From Planctomycetota bacterium (lineage in GTDB: Bacteria; Planctomycetota; Planctomycetia; Pirellulales; Lacipirellulaceae): a stretch of DNA of 64,000 nucleotides. A model generated the notes under the pieces. The model was given only the letters and a program-made list of their open reading frames with translations. It did not search any database and was not told the origin of the DNA. The translations under genes and the position numbers were made by a program. The DNA lies in NCBI GenBank assembly GCA_029781135.1, contig JAKOXH010000021.1, positions 1-64,000 of the forward strand, written 5' to 3'. Positions 45,370 through 56,274 of the stretch are shown piece by piece (within the stretch, counting starts at the first letter, position 1; each line of letters starts with the position of its first letter).

Positions 45370-45459
45370 ATGCCACGTCTCACCAAAACTCTGCCCACAT
45401 ACCGTAAACATAAGCAGAGCGGCCAAGCAATCGTCACCCTCAACGGCCGAGATCATCTA
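45370..45459 (+). pseudogene. Tyrosine-type integrase, cut after codon 30 by an IS
   Basis: A good ribosome site (AGGAGG, 8 bases before ATG) introduces MPRLTKTLPTYRKHKQSGQA and IVTLNGRDHL, the standard opening of planctomycete phage-type integrases. At codon 30 the IS630-type element begins, and no integrase sequence resumes beyond its other end at 46686. The rest has probably been deleted. Its place just after tRNA-Pro suits a genomic-island integrase. Confidence 0.7.
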
Positions 45460-46685
<1,226 letters not shown>

Positions 46686-47373
46686 TATTCGGTCAGGAGC
46701 TCCACAAAGACGTGGTCCGCGCCTGACGGGTCAGTTGCCGTCACAAGACCGCCACCACGTGCTAGGAACACGACACACTCCGGTCTTACAAGGACTCGCG
46801 GCCCGGATTTCTGTTTTGGACATTTGGAGTGGCCATGCGCAGGGGACTGCTGCGGTCCTGATTGCCCTCGCGGCAAACTGTCGCGTCGTCTTGACGGCGT
46901 AACACCGAACTTTCCGGGGGACTGAAAAACTATATGGATGATAGCCGCAGGTTTTTTCGGGATTTGAGCAGTTAGCGTGAGGTTGGGCCGAGCATCTGCC
47001 GTGGAAAAATCAGAGATGGGCCGATTGTTGCTACCGGAAGTAAACCGCGAAAAGCCAGGGAAGAACCTTCCGGACGGTTTCTAAGCAATTTCCAAATAAG
47101 TTGTACGAAGGAGCCCAACCCTGCTATACACTAGGCAGATGTCCCGTATGTGGAGTGGGTTGCGGGGCATGTACGGCGCGTTGCCGGAATTCGTTGTAGG
47201 CCGGAGGGTATCAGGCGCGAACGTGTTTCGCTGGTTCATTCGAGCCGTGGCAGTTTGTGAACTGCGAAAAGTGACGCTATGCGGAGATGGAATTTTCTCC
47301 ACCAGGGCAGTCACGAATTTGAACGGGCCTGTGGTGCCGGCCGCTTTCCACTTAACAACTGGGAGATTGCGTA
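46686..47373. other. Gene-free region right of the IS
   Basis: No convincing gene is present in 688 bases. On the minus strand a short frame ends at the IS junction with the plausible peptide ARGGGLVTATDPSGADHVFV, possibly the C-terminal end of a gene cut by the insertion. The promoter of the 47374 gene should lie in its last part. Confidence 0.4.
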
Positions 47374-48489
47374 ATGAAGAAGTCACTAGCAATTGGAGTG
47401 GGCATATTCTTGTGTTGCGTGGTCAGCAACACATTGAGTTGGGCTGCAGTTGTGCAGTTTAACGGCAGTTCGAGCACGGATTTTCTTGCGGCGTCGAATT
47501 GGACGCCAGCGGGTGTCCCGGCAGGAGGCAATCAATACATTATTAATAACGGGTTGACGTCTGACTATTCATCCAATGTGTCGACAAGCATTGCCAGCCT
47601 TGTCGTCGGCGCTGATTATCCAACGGCGGGCGATTTTGGCACGGCGGGCACACTCAACATGTCGGCTGGTTCACTGCATATAACTGGTGGCGGGAGCGCT
47701 TTTACAATCGCGCGCGCCTGCTGCGCGGGTGATGGCATCGTGAATTTGACCAATAATGCCGCACTTACGATCGATGGAACAGATCCGCAAGTCGGGCAAC
47801 GCGATCACGGTGAATTGCATGTCGGCCCCTCAGCTTCGGTGACGTCACCAAACGGCTATTGGCGCCTCGGCAACTACGGAGCCAGCATTGACAATGGTCT
47901 TGAGGGCGATGGATTACTCGACGTTCAAGGTACGTTCAGCGCCATGGTCATTTTCATTGGTGACAGTGACTCGCACGGAGAGCTGCGGGTGTCAGGCCAA
48001 GGATCGGTTACGCTTACCGGCAACCTTGTCCCAAATGTTGCCACGAATTACCCAAATCGTTCGGCGCTAGTGCAGATGATGGGTTCCCAGGCGTCACTGC
48101 ATGCCGTGAATGACGAATCCGCCAATGGGGCAGCCGAGGTCCATAACAAGTATAAATTCACTGCCGATGCTGGGGGTATTTCAGCGATTACGCTGTCAAA
48201 TGCGGTCAATATTGACAATAACGACCTGTTAGTCGACTTGACCGGGTACAACGCGGCTCCAGGCTCGGTGCTGACACTTTTTGATGCAGCTCCCAACCAG
48301 ATCTACGGCCAATTCGCCACTGTGTCCATCATCGGCCCGAGCGCCCCAGGACTGCAACTGGTCTACAATCAGCCGTTGGGCGACATCCAATTGGTATCGG
48401 TGCCTGAGCCAGCATCGGTAGCGCTGCTGAGCTTGGGGGCATTTTTCGCCCGGCTCGTCGGGAGACGAAGGGTTGCCATTTTGCCATAA
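47374..48489 (+). CDS. Beta-solenoid PEP-CTERM protein
   Basis: This 371-residue exported protein has a signal peptide (LAIGVGIFLCCVVSNTLSWA), the opening FNGSSSTDFLAASNWTPAG, and repeats of the autotransporter/T-x-G-T type (GTLNMSAGSLHITGGGSAFT, DGLLDVQGTF, HGELRVSGQGSVTLTGNL) that should form a beta-helix. The C-terminus VPEPASVALLSLGAFFARLV with GRRR is a PEP-CTERM signal for exosortase. GGAG lies 8 bases before the ATG. It opens a co-directional run of genes up to 58625. It probably attaches to or displays at the surface. Confidence 0.88.
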   Translation: MKKSLAIGVGIFLCCVVSNTLSWAAVVQFNGSSSTDFLAASNWTPAGVPAGGNQYIINNGLTSDYSSNVSTSIASLVVGADYPTAGDFGTAGTLNMSAGSLHITGGGSAFTIARACCAGDGIVNLTNNAALTIDGTDPQVGQRDHGELHVGPSASVTSPNGYWRLGNYGASIDNGLEGDGLLDVQGTFSAMVIFIGDSDSHGELRVSGQGSVTLTGNLVPNVATNYPNRSALVQMMGSQASLHAVNDESANGAAEVHNKYKFTADAGGISAITLSNAVNIDNNDLLVDLTGYNAAPGSVLTLFDAAPNQIYGQFATVSIIGPSAPGLQLVYNQPLGDIQLVSVPEPASVALLSLGAFFARLVGRRRVAILP

Positions 48490-48725
48490 GGGGAGAACGG
48501 TAAACCAAGGAGCTTTGATCTGAAGTTCTCCGCAGTCAGCCGTGACTGCGGAGGACCCTTTCGACGTCTGGACGCCTTTGTCACGATTGATCATTTCAGT
48601 AAGTCATTGGCTCCAAACCGATGTACGTGGGTGGCATAGCTTGAGCGAAAAACAGCCGCTCGCGCACCTGCACTAATGGTGGAGCAGTTTTCATCGGGAA
48701 GACTAGCGCAGGACGACGAAGGATT

Positions 48726-49889
48726 ATGGAAAAGAAAATCGAGATTTTCGTCAGCCGGCATGGCGGACCACGCGGCATGAAGTGGTCGTGCCGAGCATTT
48801 ACTTTAGTCGAATTGCTGGTCGTGATCGCCATTATTGGAGTATTGGTCGCGCTTCTCCTCCCGGCGATTCAAGCAGCTCGGGAAGCCGCCCGCCGGTCGC
48901 AATGCAAGAATCAGCTGAGGCAGATTGGGCTGTCGATCCAAAATCACGTCGGAGCGTTCAAAGTGTTTCCGACGGGGGGGGCGGGCCCGGACGTCGATAT
49001 TGCGAATTATGTAAGCAATGGAAAGCCGTTTGGGCCCGATAAACAAGGGCTTAACTGGACGTTTCAGATTCTGCCGTTTCTCGAGGAAGGGGCCATTCAA
49101 GGTATTACTACGCAGGCTCAGCTTCAAAATGCCGTCGTGCCGCTCTATGTTTGTCCGTCACGGCGTTCCGCTGCAACCCGTGCGGCATTGAATGGGGTAG
49201 CGCCGACCTTCTTTCCTGTCGATTATGCTGGAGTTCATCCTTGTACGTACAAATGTGCACGCGGCAGTCCAGGCTGCGCGAATCCAGCGGCTTACAATCC
49301 ACGCGATTCCGTGCCCTTGACGAAGGGGGGGTACACCACGAACCAGTTATCATTTTGGGGCGGATCCAATGGGCACGTCGCCGATCCCATGACGAGGGAC
49401 AATCAGGTATACGACGGCGTAATCGTTCGCTCGCCTTGGCGACTTACGGGCACAAATCCGTCGACGGGGGAATTTGCCGCCAACGTCCCGCGGCCAATTT
49501 CAATCAATCGAATCATCGACGGTACGAGCCACACGTTTATCGTGGGAGAGAAATTCGTGCGCAGCGATTGGTACGAGGGCGGCAGTAAGTCCGACGACAA
49601 GGGGTGGACGGATGGCTGGGATCCGGACGCCATGCGAAGCACGTGCTTTCAGCCGTACCAAGACAATGATTCAACGGCCTTTCAATTTGTACCGCTGAAC
49701 GACCCCAATGATCTATTTGGCAAAGACCGCGACGTCTACTATTTCGGATCCGCACACTCGGGCGGATTCAACACGCTTTTCGCCGACGGTTCCGTGCACA
49801 CAATGGGCTATGACATCGACATCGTAGTTTTTAACGGTTTGGGAACGCGCGCTGGCGACGAGTTATTTGATGCGTCATCGTTAAACTGA
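48726..49889 (+). CDS. DUF1559 domain protein with pseudopilin-type N-terminus
   Basis: The 387-residue protein has the prepilin-like CRAFTLVELLVVIAIIGVLV segment, LLPAIQAAREAARRSQCKNQ and the family H-x-DG box as HSGGFNTLFADGSVHTMGYD. It carries three CxxxC-type residues (CTYKCARGSPGC) that may bind metal or form disulfides. An alternative start at 48777 (MKWSC) would give a leader of normal length; AAGGA lies 3-4 bases before the ATG at 48726. It sits between the two beta-solenoid genes, so it may belong to the same surface apparatus. Confidence 0.87.
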   Translation: MEKKIEIFVSRHGGPRGMKWSCRAFTLVELLVVIAIIGVLVALLLPAIQAAREAARRSQCKNQLRQIGLSIQNHVGAFKVFPTGGAGPDVDIANYVSNGKPFGPDKQGLNWTFQILPFLEEGAIQGITTQAQLQNAVVPLYVCPSRRSAATRAALNGVAPTFFPVDYAGVHPCTYKCARGSPGCANPAAYNPRDSVPLTKGGYTTNQLSFWGGSNGHVADPMTRDNQVYDGVIVRSPWRLTGTNPSTGEFAANVPRPISINRIIDGTSHTFIVGEKFVRSDWYEGGSKSDDKGWTDGWDPDAMRSTCFQPYQDNDSTAFQFVPLNDPNDLFGKDRDVYYFGSAHSGGFNTLFADGSVHTMGYDIDIVVFNGLGTRAGDELFDASSLN

Positions 49890-49947
49890 TTCATTAATAT
49901 TAGGTTCGCGTGAATGATCCAACGATGGTTTGAACCGAGGCAAGCGT

Positions 49948-51444
49948 ATGAGCACACAACGAATTGCATCCCGACTGACATTTTTTGGCAGCTGCTTGGT
50001 GGCCGTAGCGGCATTATGTGGACATTGCTTTGCGGTGAATGTCTACTTCGATGGCAGCACGAGCAGTGACTTTTTAGAAGCAACCAATTGGACACCGGAA
50101 CACGCGCCGGGTTCGAATGCCTTTGACGTCTACGCCATCGACGACGGATTGAGCTCGACCCTTTCAAGCGGCAGCCCTCTGGTGAACGGGTTGCGCGTGG
50201 GGTCCGCGGACAAAACTCACAGCATCGGCGACAATCATTTCGGTCGTTTGACAATCACTTCTGGTGCAAGCTTGGGAGTATTTGGCACGAACGCTTTGGC
50301 AATTGGTCGAGAAAATCAGACGTATTATCCTGTCGCCGGTGATTACAACCAGAACACCGTGGTCGACGCCGCCGACTACATCGTCTGGCGCGACACCCTC
50401 AATTCCACGACGGACTTGCGGGCCGATGGCGACGACAGCGGCACCATCGATCAACCCGACTACGCGTATTGGAGGAGCCGATTCGGCAACGTGGTGCGCG
50501 GCGGCGAGATCGATGTGACCAACGGATCGACGCTGAATTCTAATGGCATCTTGGTGGGCGAGCGTACCAAAGGCGTGCTGTCGATCGATGCAACTTCGAC
50601 GGTCAACATCCGGATTTGGGATACCACCGTCGTTCCCAACCAATTTGGCGGTACCGAAGACATTCGTATTGGGGGATATGGACCGGCGTATGACGATTTT
50701 GGCGCGGAACCAGGACTTAACGGAAATGGGCTGGTGGACGTGCGAGGTACTCTTAACGCCAAGGACGCGTATGTTTCGGAGCACGGCTCGACGGGCGAAA
50801 TTCGGCTTTCGGGAACCGGCAAAGTAAATCTAAACGGTTCACTCCACATGGATTTCTGCGGCAATTGCGTGTCCGATCCGGCGATCCTCGCTTTGCGGTC
50901 ATCGACAGTTTCGATCGTTGGATCGGGGGGCACGTTTGCGGTTGGTCTCGACCCCGATCCGATGGTCGTCGACCCCGCACCGCCGCCGCGTGATTTGCTC
51001 GCGGCCTCGACGACTGCGACCCTGTCATTTACGGCTGATGCCGGCGGCGTAACGCCGATCGTTGTGGCGCAGAATGTTTTGCCGGAACCGTCTGGTACCG
51101 CGTACATCAATGGCGCAAAGTTGGTGGTCAATCTCGATGCGTACACTTCGTCGGCACCGCTCACGCTGATCAGTGCTCCCCCACTGCAACTGGTCGGCAC
51201 GTTCGGCTCGGTCAGGTTTACGGGAACCAGGACAGCGACGGTGAATTACGATGTAGCCAGTGGCAAGGTATTTCTCAATAACTTTCACGTTGGTTCGGGG
51301 TTGAGCAGCTCAAGCATTGTGATGGTGCCCGAGCCGGCTAGTTTAACTTTGCTCTCTGTGGCTGCCATGTGTGGTTCATGCGTCTTCGCACGTGAGCGCC
51401 GTCGACGTCAGCCAGCGTTCGAGGAACTCCGTGGTGGACTGTAG
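49948..51444 (+). CDS. Beta-solenoid PEP-CTERM protein with internal dockerin
   Basis: This is a 498-residue paralogue of the 47374 product: signal peptide (LTFFGSCLVAVAALCGHCFA), FDGSTSSDFLEATNWTPEH, and solenoid repeats (GEIDVTNGSTLNSNGILVGE, GLVDVRGTLNAKDAYVSEHG). A dockerin with two Ca-binding loops (GDYNQNTVVDAADYIVWRDT and DGDDSGTIDQPDYAYWRSRF, about residues 132-178) is inserted inside the repeat region, not at the end. The C-terminus VPEPASLTLLSVAAMCGSCV is a PEP-CTERM signal. GAGG lies 8 bases before the ATG at 49948. It is followed by the 51488 gene after 43 bases. Confidence 0.86.
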   Translation: MSTQRIASRLTFFGSCLVAVAALCGHCFAVNVYFDGSTSSDFLEATNWTPEHAPGSNAFDVYAIDDGLSSTLSSGSPLVNGLRVGSADKTHSIGDNHFGRLTITSGASLGVFGTNALAIGRENQTYYPVAGDYNQNTVVDAADYIVWRDTLNSTTDLRADGDDSGTIDQPDYAYWRSRFGNVVRGGEIDVTNGSTLNSNGILVGERTKGVLSIDATSTVNIRIWDTTVVPNQFGGTEDIRIGGYGPAYDDFGAEPGLNGNGLVDVRGTLNAKDAYVSEHGSTGEIRLSGTGKVNLNGSLHMDFCGNCVSDPAILALRSSTVSIVGSGGTFAVGLDPDPMVVDPAPPPRDLLAASTTATLSFTADAGGVTPIVVAQNVLPEPSGTAYINGAKLVVNLDAYTSSAPLTLISAPPLQLVGTFGSVRFTGTRTATVNYDVASGKVFLNNFHVGSGLSSSSIVMVPEPASLTLLSVAAMCGSCVFARERRRRQPAFEELRGGL

Positions 51445-51487
51445 TAGTGTCGACGTTCGGGCCGCAGAGGCGGCAAATCTTACGTTT

Positions 51488-54079
51488 ATGCCGCGAAATG
51501 GGCGTCGGTTGCAGTTGAGCCTCGTACTGGCGATACTCGCCTGCGCGATGACCCCCATTATTTGCCGAGGTGCCGCTGGTCGCGAGTTCTCACTTGCGCC
51601 GATCGACACCTTGCCGAACGCGCCCTCGACCTACGAAATGCGCAACTGGGCGCAGACGGCAACGAATTTCGACTCGTTGGCCTTTAATATGGCAGCCAGC
51701 GGGCAATTCTTGCCGCTCGTCAGAATCGATAATACGTTTCAGCCGCCGCAAACGCAAACCTGGTACGGATTGCCGTCCTACGTGGGTGAGACGCGGACAT
51801 TTGGCGAAACGGGCGAACCTGTTCACGAAGCGGTTGCTTCGCTGGCGGCAGTTTGGGGTGGTACCCTTATGGGGATTGATAAAACCGCTGGGCCGTACAA
51901 TTGGGTTACTTTGTCGCGCGAATATTACGTCGATCGAAACTCGCAATATGTGGTTCTGAATACACCGTTTTCATCATCTGGGCAGTCGGCGTGGTACGAA
52001 ACTTACCCGGATATATTAATGTACGCGATCGCTGATCGATATGCGGGCGAGACGTCGATCCAAACGATTCTCAATACGGTCGACCAGCGGTTCTACTCGG
52101 CGGTGAATGTGCTGACGGCTGGCGGCACGGTGCCGAATTTCAATCACACGGCGTTTAATTTCGCGACGCAGCGGCCGGTGGACAACGGCAAATGGAAAGA
52201 ACCTGACATGGGTCTGGGAATGGCCTGGATCGAATACGCCGCATATTGGAGGAATCGCTCAGCCAACCCGGCGCTCGCGGCGAACTATCTTACGGCCGTC
52301 GACTGGAGTTTGGCCTACTATCAGCAAACATCGAGTAATCCCGACTACGAAGTGCTGACACCATTCGGCGCGTATACGGCCGCTCGGATGAACGCCGAAC
52401 AAGGCCGGAACTACGACATCCAGAAGATTGCGAATTGGGTTTTTTCGCGCAGCAACGCGCGATCCACGAAGATCATGATCCCAGGACAGCAATGGGGTGA
52501 TCAGGATGTTGGCGGGTTGATGGGGTTCACCGTCCCGAACTCCGCAAATCCCGTTCAGGGCTACGCATTCTCAATGAATACATTCATCACGGCAATGCCC
52601 ATGGTGCCGCTCGTGCGGTACGAGGACCGCTACAGTCGAGCGATCGGCAAGTGGCTGCTCAACGCGGCAAATGCGGCCCGCCTATATTACTCCGACGAAC
52701 ATACGCCGCAAACGCAGTCGTCGTCGTTCTGGACAGGCGACCCGCAGCATTCAACCGCCTATGAAGGACTCCGGCATCATTGGCTGAGTCAGTATGATGA
52801 CGAAGAGCTCTACGCGGCTGGTGACCCGCTGACCTACGGTTGGGGGCCGCAAACGGATTATGGCATTTACGGTTCGGCCGTTTCTGGCGTCTTCGGCTCG
52901 ATTATCAAGACGACGAACGTCGACAAGATCTTGCAACTCGACCTGCTGGCGACCGACACCTATCGAGACACCGCTTATCGCACGTACTTATATTACAACC
53001 CGCTGCCGTCGTCGCAATCTGTGTCGATCGACCTGGGCAACGCGGGACAATACGATCTCTACGACGCAGTGGCCAATCGATACCTGGCTCGCGGAAGAAG
53101 TGGCCAGACGTTCTTCAGCGTGCCGTCCGACGAAGCGGTGCAGTTGGTTCTCGTTCCCTCGGGAGGCGTCGAAACGCGACAAGGTAGAAAACTGGCCGTG
53201 AACGGCGTGGTGATCGACTACAACGCCACGCTTTTGCCAAACAATATGGTCCGCAATCCGGACGTCGACACAGCCACCGCGGGCGACGCGAATCATCCGG
53301 CCTATTGGCACTACAGCACGAACGCCACTTGGTCCTCTCAGCAAGCACTGAGTCCCAGTCATTCGTTGGGCTTGGTTGACAACAGCCCAACCAGCTCTGA
53401 GGAATGGCGCAGCTATGCGACGGCGCTGGATTCGGGCACAGGGCGCACCGTGCAAGTGCGCTGGTTTTGGAAATACGATATTGCCGCCGGCAACGAGTTT
53501 CACGCTAGATTCCGACTCTCGAACGATCAAGTTACGACGCTCGATCTGACCAACCCGATTTCTGAAATCGACTTCGCGGTGAGCGACTCGTCGAACGACT
53601 TTCAAATGTTCGAAACGACCATTCCCGTTCCTGATGGCGTGCGCTCGTTCGATTTGACCTTTATTTCCGCTGGCCTGCTCGCCGCGACCGGCTCGATTTA
53701 CATTGACGACATTTCGGTTGCCCTTCTGGCGGCGCCGGTGCTCGCCGGCGATTACAACCACGATGGCACGGTTGATGCCGCGGACTACCTCGTTTGGCGG
53801 AACAGCCTGGGGGCGACGGGTAGCGGGCTGGCGGCCGATGGGGACGGCGATGGCACGGTCACCACGCTCGACTACGATCTTTGGCGACAACACTTTGGCG
53901 AGTCGGCCGGCGGCACAGCAGCGTGGCAAATGGCCGCGACGCCCGAGCCGACCACAATCACGCTGGAAGTCCTGGCTGGCTTGGCGGCAATGACTTTCAG
54001 TAGGTGGCGCAATTCCATCGCAGGTGAGTACTACCGAAACAAGGCGGCCGCGCTGCTTCACGCCAAACCAGATGCATGA
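51488..54079 (+). CDS. Large exported protein of unknown family, with dockerin and PEP-CTERM
   Basis: The 863-residue protein has a signal peptide (LQLSLVLAILACAMTPIICR), then ~450 residues rich in helices and aromatic/acidic motifs (EPDMGLGMAWIEYAAYWRNR, GYAFSMNTFITAMPMVPLVR, YEVLTPFGAYTAARMNAEQG). A beta-rich part follows (YRTYLYYNPLPSSQSVSIDL), then a jelly-roll-like domain, a dockerin (GDYNHDGTVDAADYLVWRNS and DGDGDGTVTTLDYDLWRQHF) and a PEP-CTERM tail. The N-terminal ~500 residues match the next gene over their length. The layout recalls alpha/alpha-toroid glycosidases or lyases, but I cannot name a family. The start is the ATG nearest the signal peptide. Confidence 0.8.
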   Translation: MPRNGRRLQLSLVLAILACAMTPIICRGAAGREFSLAPIDTLPNAPSTYEMRNWAQTATNFDSLAFNMAASGQFLPLVRIDNTFQPPQTQTWYGLPSYVGETRTFGETGEPVHEAVASLAAVWGGTLMGIDKTAGPYNWVTLSREYYVDRNSQYVVLNTPFSSSGQSAWYETYPDILMYAIADRYAGETSIQTILNTVDQRFYSAVNVLTAGGTVPNFNHTAFNFATQRPVDNGKWKEPDMGLGMAWIEYAAYWRNRSANPALAANYLTAVDWSLAYYQQTSSNPDYEVLTPFGAYTAARMNAEQGRNYDIQKIANWVFSRSNARSTKIMIPGQQWGDQDVGGLMGFTVPNSANPVQGYAFSMNTFITAMPMVPLVRYEDRYSRAIGKWLLNAANAARLYYSDEHTPQTQSSSFWTGDPQHSTAYEGLRHHWLSQYDDEELYAAGDPLTYGWGPQTDYGIYGSAVSGVFGSIIKTTNVDKILQLDLLATDTYRDTAYRTYLYYNPLPSSQSVSIDLGNAGQYDLYDAVANRYLARGRSGQTFFSVPSDEAVQLVLVPSGGVETRQGRKLAVNGVVIDYNATLLPNNMVRNPDVDTATAGDANHPAYWHYSTNATWSSQQALSPSHSLGLVDNSPTSSEEWRSYATALDSGTGRTVQVRWFWKYDIAAGNEFHARFRLSNDQVTTLDLTNPISEIDFAVSDSSNDFQMFETTIPVPDGVRSFDLTFISAGLLAATGSIYIDDISVALLAAPVLAGDYNHDGTVDAADYLVWRNSLGATGSGLAADGDGDGTVTTLDYDLWRQHFGESAGGTAAWQMAATPEPTTITLEVLAGLAAMTFSRWRNSIAGEYYRNKAAALLHAKPDA

Positions 54080-54100
54080 TTCACGGCGAGTAGCTTTCGT

Positions 54101-56263
54101 ATGAAACTCAATACCAAGTTGACGCGCGTGGCGGTCGCTCTGGCCGGCTTAGTAACGGTCGCACTGCTCTCCCAGTTGCGTGCGGCGAATCAGTCGCGTC
54201 CGGCGAAGATTGACCGCGTTTCGCGGATGCCGAACATGCCGCAGCCTTATGCGATGCGCGACTGGGCGCAAGTGACGCGTGATTATCTCGATTTGGCATT
54301 CGACTTTGAGCGGCGCGGGCAAAGTCTCCCACTGGTGAGCTGGCTCGACGAGAGCCGCAAGATGGTCTCACTGCCATCGTATGTCGGCGGCGCTCACGAT
54401 CCCGAGGCGATCAATTATCTTGGCGCCGTGATCAGCGGCTCCCAAGTCGGCCTCGACATGCGCAACTATCGTGGACAGGATTGGGTCGCGATGAGCACCA
54501 GTTTCTTCAATGCTGACGAGGGCGTTTACGTCAATGCGCTAGGCGGTCAGACCGGCAAGTCGTTTTGGTACGACATCTTGCCCAACGTGCTGGCATTCCA
54601 ACTTAATTCGCTCTATCCGGGTGATTCGGCTCAGGACCAGCGAGCCCTTTCGGTCGCCGAAAAGTGGAATCAGGTGAGCGATGCCTTGTGCGACAAAAGC
54701 ACGAGCAACCAGCTGCCGAATTTTGACCACACTGGCTTTCGCCTCAGCGCAATGCAGCCATCGGAAATGGGCTGGATCGAGCCCGAGGCTGCGGCGGGAA
54801 TTGCTTGGCTCGAGTACATGGCGTGGACGCGCTTCAAAGATCCGCGGTTCTTTCGGACGGCCGACTTGGCGATTCGAACTCTCATCGAGCGGAATGCCGA
54901 ACGTAGTCCGCTCTACGAGGTCTTGATGCCGTATGGTGCACTGGCCGCGGTACGCATGAATTGCGAGCAGCATCGCAACTATGACGTCGATAAGTTGCTG
55001 GCCTTCAGTTTCGACCCGCACGGGCGTCCGCAAGCGCGGCCGGGTTGGGGAGTCATTGTTGGCCGCTGGAATGGTTTGGATGCCGCGGGATTGGTTGGCA
55101 GCACCACGGACGGCGAGGGCTATGCGTTCGCGATGAATACGTTTCAATGGGCGGGTGCGCTCGCCCCCATTGCCCGCTACGATACCCGCTACGCTCACGA
55201 CATCGGCAAGTGGATTTTGAATCTCGCAAACGCGGCTCGGCTTTTTTACCCAGCCACGTTCGACGCCGACCATCAGTCGAGTTTTGCCTGGTCCCACGCG
55301 CATGACCCTAAATCCGTGATCGCCTACGAAGGTGTTCGCAAGTGGAAACGCGGCGCATCGACGGCGTCCGCGGACGTCAGCACAACGAATGGCAAGCTGA
55401 TCAAGGGCAGCTACGCTTCGACGCGGCTGCGCAACGAATCGCCTCCCGATATGGAAGTCTTTGAGGAGACGGCCAGCGGTAAGGAACGTTTCGAGCACAT
55501 ATGGGAAGTCAACGTCCCGGAAATCGCGGACCGCTGGCTGATCGTCGACGCGAAACGCATCGATGGCGGACACGCGAACAATGAATTTCAATTTTCGCTT
55601 GCCTGCCAGTCAGATGGTCCATTTAAGCCCGTGTTCAGTGTTTCCAATTCCGAGCCGTCGCATGTAGCCGCGTTACCGCCAGAGATTGGCAAACGGCTGT
55701 ACATAAAAGTCGCCAGCGCAAGTCCCGCTAGCGAAGAGGCCCGCGACCAGCTGGCGATCGACGCCATGGCCGTCACTTATCGCGATACGATCGGCCCGTT
55801 TGCACAGGGTGATGCGGTCGTCTCGTTCATCGATCTGATTCGAGATGCGACGGTGCCGATCGTGCTCTATCGTCCCCCTTCGCCGGCGACCGATCTCGGC
55901 CTTTACGGCAGCTCGCACGTCGGCATTTTGGGCGGAATCGTGCGTGAGACGAATGTCCAAGGGATTTTACAGCTCGACCTGCTCAAGACCGACTATTTCC
56001 ACGACCACGCCCTGCCAACCTATCTTTATTACAACCCCCATGCCACGACCGAGAGCGTCGAGATCGACGTTGGTCATGAGCTTAAAGATGTCTATGACGC
56101 CATCGCAGACGAAGTCATTCTGAGGAACGTCCGCGGCAAAGTTCGCTTCACGATGCCCGAGGATGCCGCTCGAGTCCTGGTGCTTGCTCCCGCCGGAGGC
56201 GAATTACGGCACGATGGAAACCGAACGCTGATCGGCGAAATTGTCGTGAGGTATGCAAACTAG
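54101..56263 (+). CDS. Exported paralogue of the 51488 protein, without dockerin
   Basis: This 720-residue protein has a signal peptide (VAVALAGLVTVALLSQLRAA) and shares with its neighbour MRDWAQ, LPSYVG, PNFDHTGF, EPEAAAGIAWLEY, YEVLMPYGALAAVRMN, GYAFAMNTFQWAGALAPIAR, LNLANAARLFYPA and the C-terminal LYGSSHVGILGGIVRETNVQ plus YLYYNPHATTESVEI. It has a ~170-residue insert (about 415-590) that is beta-rich and looks like a carbohydrate-binding module. It lacks the dockerin and PEP-CTERM ends, so it should be secreted or periplasmic while its relative is surface-bound. The gene lies 21 bases after the 51488 gene and 11 before the GH130 gene. Confidence 0.82.
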   Translation: MKLNTKLTRVAVALAGLVTVALLSQLRAANQSRPAKIDRVSRMPNMPQPYAMRDWAQVTRDYLDLAFDFERRGQSLPLVSWLDESRKMVSLPSYVGGAHDPEAINYLGAVISGSQVGLDMRNYRGQDWVAMSTSFFNADEGVYVNALGGQTGKSFWYDILPNVLAFQLNSLYPGDSAQDQRALSVAEKWNQVSDALCDKSTSNQLPNFDHTGFRLSAMQPSEMGWIEPEAAAGIAWLEYMAWTRFKDPRFFRTADLAIRTLIERNAERSPLYEVLMPYGALAAVRMNCEQHRNYDVDKLLAFSFDPHGRPQARPGWGVIVGRWNGLDAAGLVGSTTDGEGYAFAMNTFQWAGALAPIARYDTRYAHDIGKWILNLANAARLFYPATFDADHQSSFAWSHAHDPKSVIAYEGVRKWKRGASTASADVSTTNGKLIKGSYASTRLRNESPPDMEVFEETASGKERFEHIWEVNVPEIADRWLIVDAKRIDGGHANNEFQFSLACQSDGPFKPVFSVSNSEPSHVAALPPEIGKRLYIKVASASPASEEARDQLAIDAMAVTYRDTIGPFAQGDAVVSFIDLIRDATVPIVLYRPPSPATDLGLYGSSHVGILGGIVRETNVQGILQLDLLKTDYFHDHALPTYLYYNPHATTESVEIDVGHELKDVYDAIADEVILRNVRGKVRFTMPEDAARVLVLAPAGGELRHDGNRTLIGEIVVRYAN

Positions 56264-56274
56264 GATACTTCGCA

